Positions 56,830-64,000 of a DNA stretch of 64,000 nt are shown piece by piece. Source of the stretch: Tenebrio molitor (Eukaryota; Arthropoda; Insecta; Coleoptera; Tenebrionidae); assembly GCF_963966145.1 (NCBI RefSeq), contig NC_091048.1, forward strand, positions 2,232,001-2,296,000, written 5' to 3'. The position numbers were made by a program, and so were the translations under genes. The notes under the pieces are model-generated. The model ran no database searches. It saw only the letters and a program-made list of their open reading frames with translations, and had not been told where the DNA came from. The number at the start of each line of letters is the position of its first letter. Position 1 is the first letter of the stretch.

Positions 56830-57660
56830 GTAAACAACAAATTTCAAGTGTATCAAACTATTATTATAATTTGTATACGTATGTGTAGAATTATACCTAT
56901 GTCAGTTTCTGAACAAATACAAATTTTGCTTTGATGTAACAATTTTTTCAACAAGTTCTTCATAATTTAGTAGTTATGCTTGTGTAATTATTCTCACTTA
57001 TTAAAATAACAACTGAGGATTTTTTGTTTTATTAATTTTGTAATAAGATATGTAATTCAAAAAGAAATACAAATCATTTGTTTTAATAAATAAATAATAA
57101 AAGATTGTATGTTGGAAGAGCTGTAAATACGTACCTAGTATTTACATTGATCCTAGAAAACAACAATAAGAATAAATCTGGATTTGAGAACTGCTTCCAG
57201 TCAAAAAACACCTTAATTTGACTTAAGTCGATATTCCGATGATTTAGTTAGAGGTATTGGATTCTCTCATGGGCTGTGACCTTGGAAATATCTGCACGAA
57301 GGCGGAGCGATAAACCAGTAAAAAATCTGTAACTGAAAAGATCGACTACTTTACGTGCAAATAGGCGAGAGAGAGACGACACTAACGTAACGAATGACGA
57401 TGTTTTCCCGTTGGTTTGTAGCGCCTATATGACTCATAGCCCATGAGAAAATCCAACACCTATACTGTGTAGTTTCAAGTCTCACAAATGTATTCTTTAA
57501 TACGGTGGAAATTCCTTCAAGATTATTCATCAAGATATTTTCCCTTTTCAACTGAACAGTGTTATTATTTGTAGGTACTTGATCTTTCAAACCTTCAGAA
57601 GTAATTCCTTTGCTTTTAAAACAGTTCAAAATCTTCTCAATTTCACAATTTTTGTCCACT
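56830..57660. repeat. Duplicated 3' flank of the carboxypeptidase pair
   Basis: Counterpart of 27249-27310 plus 27949-29100, without the two MITE insertions found there. It includes the older inverted-repeat element (57253-57461). A minus-strand frame at 57470-57659 (CEIEKILNCFKSKGITSEGL) looks protein-like but is broken in the other copy and runs into the element, so I do not call a gene. Confidence 0.6.
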
Positions 57661-59100
57661 GAGAGCTTCTATGATGTGTGACGTTTTTTCCTCTTCATTT
57701 CTTTACTCTGGCAGGACTGCCAACTTTACATAAATTTGTTGCACCACAAAACTTGGGGCCTCACCACGTCCATTTTGCTTCACCTCTGCAAAGTTTATTT
57801 CTCGTGGATTTCATTGCCCCAAAAATAACAAACAATACAATTTCGTTCCTGTTTTTAAACCAACACAGTCTTGGCACACATTTCGATTCAATTGTTGGAA
57901 TTAGGTAGAGAATAATTCCCTTTTTACTATAAATATAAAATTTATTACACCTCGTAAACAGAAAATAAAATTAACATATCCTTAGCTAACTTTGTTGCCG
58001 CACATTACTTCAGTTTACGGAGTGTAGTAAATGTTTTATCATGCGTACGTAAAATAAACCATAAAAATTTATTGTTTCATGTCTCGATGCGTCTGTCAGG
58101 CGTGCCCCCCGCAAATCATAATTTCCCCAGAATTAATCGCTCTGAAGTGGAGAATACCTATTTGTTTCGCCTCCAGAACATTTTTTACTTGTTTTAATAA
58201 TAAAACAGAGTGTTTTACGAGGGTTGGAGCCTTCTGGGAATTGGGTTTGAAAACGACAAAGTACCACTGTACCAAGTTGTGAACCTGCGAGTTGATATTA
58301 AAAAAATTAAATCGATTAAAAATGAATTAACGTTTTAGGCCCGCACCATATTCCTGTTTTCTCTCGTTTTATTCAATTTTTAACCGCTCCTTTGACGCCT
58401 CTCCAGCTGATTCGATGCAAATCTGGGTAATAATATGCGAACACATCCGAGCAAAATTCAAGTGGTTGAAATTCCGAACATCTGTCACAAATGAGATGGA
58501 CGTGTCGGTATAAGCGCCATCATTCCTGCATCAATTTGCCAAGATTACATCTCCGCCATTAGCGGAATCATCTCTGGTGACGTCGAAGGAGCGTTCCAAT
58601 AACGACCGCCTCCTCCAAAGTCATCTAGTTCGACGTGTTGTACTTTTATATTGGTCTGGATCGGTGCAAATATTCGGAAGGGTCGTTTCAACCCTTTCAA
58701 ATATTTATGGAAGGAACATGCAGTTCGCGGAGAAAAGGATGGTGCAAGACGAGTGAGGAACAAACCTGTTGTCTAATTATCTTAGTGTTTGGTGGCGTAA
58801 AAGGGGTTGTGACGTTGCTTCCATGTTTAATTTAATGTAATTAGATGTTGCTTGCTCTTGCTTCAAAAAGTTATCTGCAGAGACACCGGTGGCACAGAGG
58901 AAATGGAGTTTCGCGCACAAACTTTGTAGCTCGGAACTGCTTTCACAATCTCTAGATATGACGAAACTACCAAATGACCAGAAAGACAATGTTGGCAATG
59001 CAAATGTTGGGCATTTTGATGACAGCTTGGAAAGGGGGCGTGGAAAAGGTGAATTCGTAGAATTGATTGAAAAAAACGGTATATTTTAACCTATACAAGG
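57661..59100. other. No supported gene
   Basis: Only short frames without family resemblance. Confidence 0.4.
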
Positions 59101-59243
59101 TGTGATAATGCGCCTGAGGCAATTGAAAATGCAACCCACAATACATTTGCAAAGCAAACCTCGATGTCGACGCGGAGAATATGCAGGTTTGCTTTGTAAA
59201 TGTATTGTGGGTTGCATTGTCAATTCCGTCTGGCTCATCACAG
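59101..59243. mobile_element. Foldback MITE, about 143 bp
   Basis: Arms pair tgcaacccacaatacatttg / caaagcaaacct with their inverse around a spacer of about 25 bp. The outer parts (tgtgat, caattg) pair less well. Confidence 0.7.
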
Positions 59244-59751
59244 TTTTGTTTTGGAGCCAATATTTCTTCTTAATTAAATTAAATAATTACATTTCCAAAA
59301 TACTATGTTTGAATCACTTGTGTTATTTTTGCAAATTGCTATTAAAATTAACAACACTATTAGCAGCGCTAACTATGAAGATGATTAGAGCAATTGGTTT
59401 TACTCTTGCAAAAAAATATTAAAATGCTGATTCAGTTTCCTCACTCTAGATTGTAAAATCCATGAAAGTACAAAGGTTTAATGCAGTTTTATCGCTCCGT
59501 AAATGGTTATGGCATCATTAATATGGCTAAGATGGAAGAGCAATAAAATTGTGTCTCTTCCATATCTTTCCAAGTTAGAGTGCTTTAAATATTTATAAAT
59601 ATCAAATACCTATATAGATTTTCCAATTTATCGGCTCCAAATACGACAATTATTTAGTATGATGTAAGTTTTAAAAGTACTAAAAATATCAGAGCCATAT
59701 TTAAACGTGAAAAAAATTAGAAAAAAAATCAATAAGCAGACCAGTCACATG

Positions 59752-59945
59752 AAATTATGAAAAATTCTCAACAGATGTTTGTTGGCTGTTTACCAACAAT
59801 GAGGTGTTTATTTATGAATGAAGTGATACGAGAAAATTGATTGGACACATTTGAAGCTTTATATCAAGGGAATGTAACCCTAACGTTTCGTCATTTTTAC
59901 AAATTTTTTGATAGGATGCTAGCGGTAAAACTTGACACCCTGTAC
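59752..59945. repeat. Interspersed repeat ending caccctgtaca
   Basis: It matches 63230-63289 plus 63775-63915 (caacaatgaggtgtttattt, gaaaattgattgg, cacatttgaagc, ggtaaaacttgacaccctgt). This copy is uninterrupted. Confidence 0.6.
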
Positions 59946-62900
59946 ACAGCAGAAACATGAAAAAATAAATGGCGCTTTACGGCTGCGAATGAAGCAAACC
60001 GCTAAAACAAGAGGCAACTTGCGAGCGCAGTTGGAAGCGATTTATTTCACTTATTCACCCATTTCCATTTATTTGGCAGCACATTTTTGCCCAGGTGACA
60101 TTTTAAGGATTCACCCGAAATTGGAGAAGATACAATGAGTTCCATTCGAGAGCGGGTCGATTCTCCAAATTGCAGCGCGTTTCACAACAGCTGACATCAA
60201 AGCCAAGAAGAGCCGTTAGAAAATTGCAAGCATTGTATTTAAACCCAAATTAAAGTGAACCCGCAATTCGGCAAAGACCTGATGAGATTCCAGCCATTTC
60301 CGCTGGAGAACACAATGCAAAAGTTCGGCCGTTTGTTTCTGGAAAAGAGGTAAACGCCGCCTTTCGCGTGGAAAACTTTTAATGGAAACATCAAAGATGA
60401 AGGTGGAATATTTTTTCGGTAATGACCGAGAGAGGCTGATCAAAGAGTGGAGATGCCACCCGCTTTATTATATAAAATGGTACTTCTGGACCAGGGGTAC
60501 TACTATAATTAGAAACGAATCAAAGCCGGATGGCCTTTTTAATAAACCATAAACGTTTTATCATGTTTTAGGTGATATAAACGCCGATAGATCCAATAAA
60601 ATATTTTATTAGATTATAAGAATCAATCCGAGAATAGCTCAGGATTTTGTAATTAATTTGAATCGCAGCATAACTTTCCACCAGTAAAGAACTTGGAAGT
60701 GGGATTTTGGGCAGTCGAGGTCTGTGGATGTTTCATTTCGGACGGCTTTAAAATTTATGGAAAAAGCCTGATGTAATGTACACATCAGAGAGGTTAATTT
60801 TCAGGTTGGTATTTTAATGCAAAGCAGACTAAATAATGAATGCACCGGGTTCGAAGACGAATTCGGAGCGAAGAAGAACCATAACGCTACGTTGCACTTA
60901 TCGTTATGAAATAAACGATGCATTCAAGTGTGCAACTGAAAATAGCTGAAAGTGTATTGATATGAGAGTTTCATGAAGACGCGGGTTCAATGAAACTTGA
61001 CAGACCGCATTTTAAATTGCACTGACTCTACAATGCCATCGAAAAGAAAACAAATCACAGCAGGCGTTTTATAAACACTTCCTTATGAAACGCGTTTTTT
61101 AATATACTGTTATCTACGCTCGTGGAATAAATGACACTTACCGCATCCATTTTGCGTCAAATAAAAACTTCATTACCGCACGCATTTTCATTACCGCACG
61201 CTTTTTTTATAACAACAACCAATTAATCAAAATTTAAATTTAAGTAAGCATTTAACTACAAGAACAATTGGGGCGAAATATATGTGAATATTTTAAATTG
61301 TAATGTGGCGCATCTAAATGCCACGTCTCTTTTATTAAAGCGCTTTAAGTGACCCGTCCTTTTCCATTTGCAGGCTTCAACGCGACAACCTGAAATTGAG
61401 TTGAAGAACACTTAACTAAGTTATTAAAAGCTTCTGACAACAAGAGAGATTAAAATGTTTGGAAAACAATCCCAAATCGTTTCGCGTCGGCCATCAGGAC
61501 TTTCAAATCTTTTATTTTCTCCATTTAAATCATTTTCTCTTGGTGTTTCGTTACAGGTACAGACTAAATGAAATATCAGGAAGTCTCTATTTATGTAAAC
61601 TTGTCCAATAACGCGCTAAATTTCAGTTACATAATTAAAAGGAAAATTTCTATTTTTCTTAGAGCTTTTTCAAAACAACTCAAATCCCACCAGCACAACC
61701 GGTATTGTAATTTACATATTTATTCTGAAATCACCAACCACAATGGTAAACTGCCTGTTTCTACCTCACAGGAGCATGTTCGTTAATTTACTAAACATGT
61801 TAAATGTCTATTTTAATTAGATCTTTCGTCCATTATATCCGAATTTATTAGAGTGGTTTATTGTGAAACACTGAATCCTAATAAATAACAAAGAAACGTG
61901 TACTAGTTGCTATGTTTGCACGTTGAAAAAATAATCTTAACAAATAATATCTAACAATAATAAGTTTTGTAAAAATATCTTTTGTTAGAAGTTTTTGTTG
62001 GAATCAGCACCGGTGTCGCGAACGGGGGTGATGCCGCCGAGAATTGCATTGTTTACATCACTTCTGTCTCTCATCTGATTTGGTATTGTTTGTTTTCGCA
62101 AAAGGCATTTGTGCGCCATCGAGGGAGCAAAGGCTGTAAAACCGCAATAAAATAATTTCGTAAAACTTTCCCAGTGCGGTTATTTCCGCGTCTTCACGTG
62201 ATCGTCCCTAAAAGTAAATCAAGCAAAAATTCAACAATAAACCGCTCCAACAAGAATTCCTCCGTCGCCCACTTTTATTGCTAAACAATTACAAAGAACA
62301 CCGCCGTTAAACGCGAGCAGTCCAACTTTCCGCTGCAAAGTCATCGGGAGGAGGGGTGGCGAGATTTTACGAGAGAGTAATTTCATTATTTTTTATTAGG
62401 TGAATCCACATCGACCTTGTTACGCCCTCCTCGTTGTCGGGCCAAATCCTGCTTCGAATATTTGGCAAACCAGTTAAAAACGCCAACAAAGACAATCATA
62501 ATCACGTTTTGTGTTTGAGGAGGCGAGCTGAACAAGTAAAAATGAAATTTGGGTAATATGAAAAGTGAAAACGCGGCAAACAAAATGGAAGGAATGGTCC
62601 GTCTACAACTTCCATTATTGTGAGTGGCGAAAATAAAATAAATTTCATTTTTGTCGGCGTGAGAAACACGTTTTAAATTGTTTTGCTGTCTTGCTGTGAC
62701 AAACACAGTTAATTCGACAGCTTTTTCTTTGGTGTTTTTCTGACAAACAAACAATATTTATTTAATGGTTATTTGTTTTTATCTAAAATGACGAACGTAA
62801 ATGGTTATTACAGTTTTTAAAATAATCATTCTATTATATACATTGTCATTTTTACCTTTCATAAAATAGATATATTAGAACCGGTGTTCTTTCATTGGAG

Positions 62901-63229
62901 AAGATATTTCTCCACCACCTGTTGAAGTTACAAATAGCAAACAATGCAGGTGCAAACAGTTTTGTACTGAATGGTTAATTTACAATTAAATTTATTTCCG
63001 AAAATGATTCTCCATGTCCCTCTTCCTTCTATTCCTGTCATAAAAGACACATCTCTTCTTATTGCAAATATATCTATTTTTCTAACCTTGGAAAAATACT
63101 TATTATCTTTATTGAATAAGCATATAAAAGAAAATCTTTCTAATTTTGAACATTACCGGGTTCCGAAATATGTAAATGGAATTTGATATTAAAATGCAAG
63201 AATTTGATTTATTATAAAATTGAATTGAC
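59946..63229. other. No supported gene
   Basis: 61170-61210 has a short direct repeat (cattaccgcacgc twice). 60838-60925 has a weak GC-rich dyad. A minus-strand frame at 62386-62754 ends in a hydrophobic segment plus a basic tail (NWFAKYSKQDLARQRGG) and could be an exon, but lacks supporting evidence. Possibly intronic or plain intergenic DNA. Confidence 0.35.
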
Positions 63230-63915
63230 TTAAGAATTACTAGAAAAGTTGTCAACAGATGTCTACCCAACAATGAGGTATTTATTTATGACACTGCAGT
63301 TGTAAATCTTGGTCATTTTTCCCTCTAAATGTTAAAATTGGAATCATTCAAAAACTAACAATTTTCTTTTGATGCGAATTTCATAGATGTGTTTTTTGAA
63401 TTAATTGTAAATTATGAGTGTGTACGAAAATTTTTTGGTAATTGTGCATTTTAACTACTTATGGAATTTTCGCGTTTATTCTGGCTAGACACTCTCAGGG
63501 CGTCCTCCTAGATCGTTTCCCACCACTCAAACCTTGTGCAAATGAATTTTCCTTACCCTTATACTAAGACATTGGCGCGACCTTGACGCGACCTTGAAAC
63601 ACAACAAGAGAGAAAAAAAGGCATTTGCACAAGGTTTGAATGGTGGGAAACGATCTAGGAGGACGGCCTGAGGGTGTCTAGCCAGAAAAAGCGCGAAAAT
63701 TCCAGAAGTAGTTAAAGTGAACAATTACCAATATTTTTTTTTGGATCAAAATCGATTTTTTAAATTTTATGGCTCCGAATGAAGTGATATGGGAAAATTG
63801 ATTCCACACATTTGAAGCCTTATATGAAGGGATTCCAACCCCAACGTTTCATAATTTTTACTAATTTTTTAATAGGGTTTATCATGCGGGCGGTAAAACT
63901 TGATTCACCCTGTAC
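63230..63915. repeat. Second copy of the caccctgtaca repeat, interrupted
   Basis: Compared with 59752-59945 it carries about 485 extra bp between atttatg (63289) and aatgaagtg (63775), which contain the foldback element at 63431-63740. Confidence 0.6.
63431..63740. mobile_element. Foldback MITE, about 310 bp, nested in a repeat
   Basis: Arms of about 115 bp at about 90% identity pair ggtaattgtgcattttaact, gaattttcgcg, tctggctagacac, cctcctagatcgtttcccac and cttgtgcaaatg with their inverses. Confidence 0.75.
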
Positions 63916-64000
63916 ATGATATACTTAGAGACCCTAAAATACTGTTCCCAAACTTCAGAGCGCTAGATTTTGTAACTAAACTAAACACACATTTCCTAAA

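Noticed and set aside
55858..56856. 332-codon minus-strand frame across carboxypeptidase copy 2 (and 229 codons at 26601-27290)
   Set aside because: Shadow of the plus-strand S10 gene; its translation is rich in His, Val and Asp from antisense codons and shows no domain.

Overview
The window is nuclear DNA from an insect, most likely a polyphagan beetle of the tenebrionid kind. The evidence is AT-rich DNA dense in small inverted-repeat transposons, GT-AG introns of about 45-60 bp, and families expanded in beetles: luciferase-like acyl-CoA ligases, CYP3-clan P450s and secreted S10 carboxypeptidases. The species call is inference.

Layout. 1-5.6 kb holds repeats, including a broken chimera of captured gene fragments (1821-2434). 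5.7-21.1 kb is a tandem array of five complete same-strand genes for 526-residue AMP-forming acyl-CoA ligases; all five share a five-exon structure with identical phases. 21.1-25.8 kb is repeat-rich, with a non-autonomous TTAA element. 25.9-27.3 kb is a serine carboxypeptidase gene with a one-base frameshift; its intact paralogue lies at 55.4-56.8 kb. 29-33 kb holds large inverted repeats. 33.1-47.1 kb carries three complete P450 genes and one 5'-truncated P450, plus a relic of a zinc-finger gene, two hAT-like elements with 8-bp target duplications and a split transposase fragment. 47.6-54.5 kb (minus strand) is a 14-exon gene for a 1421-residue protein with 24 good C2H2 fingers. NDUFA6, a complex I subunit, is divergent from it at 54.8-55.2 kb. 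57.5-64 kb has no gene I can support.

How it fits together. The ligases should make acyl- or aryl-adenylates and CoA thioesters. The P450s are ER monooxygenases of the xenobiotic/secondary-metabolism type, and the carboxypeptidases are secreted or lysosomal. The neighbourhood therefore looks like a lineage-specific metabolic or detoxification region beside two ordinary housekeeping/regulatory genes. A shared pathway is not shown by sequence.

The duplications give internal controls. Because paralogous blocks are still alignable, several transposon insertions can be read against an empty site in the sister copy. No CRISPR array, tRNA, rRNA or prophage was seen. Exon boundaries were assigned by eye from GT-AG sites, reading phase and paralogue comparison.
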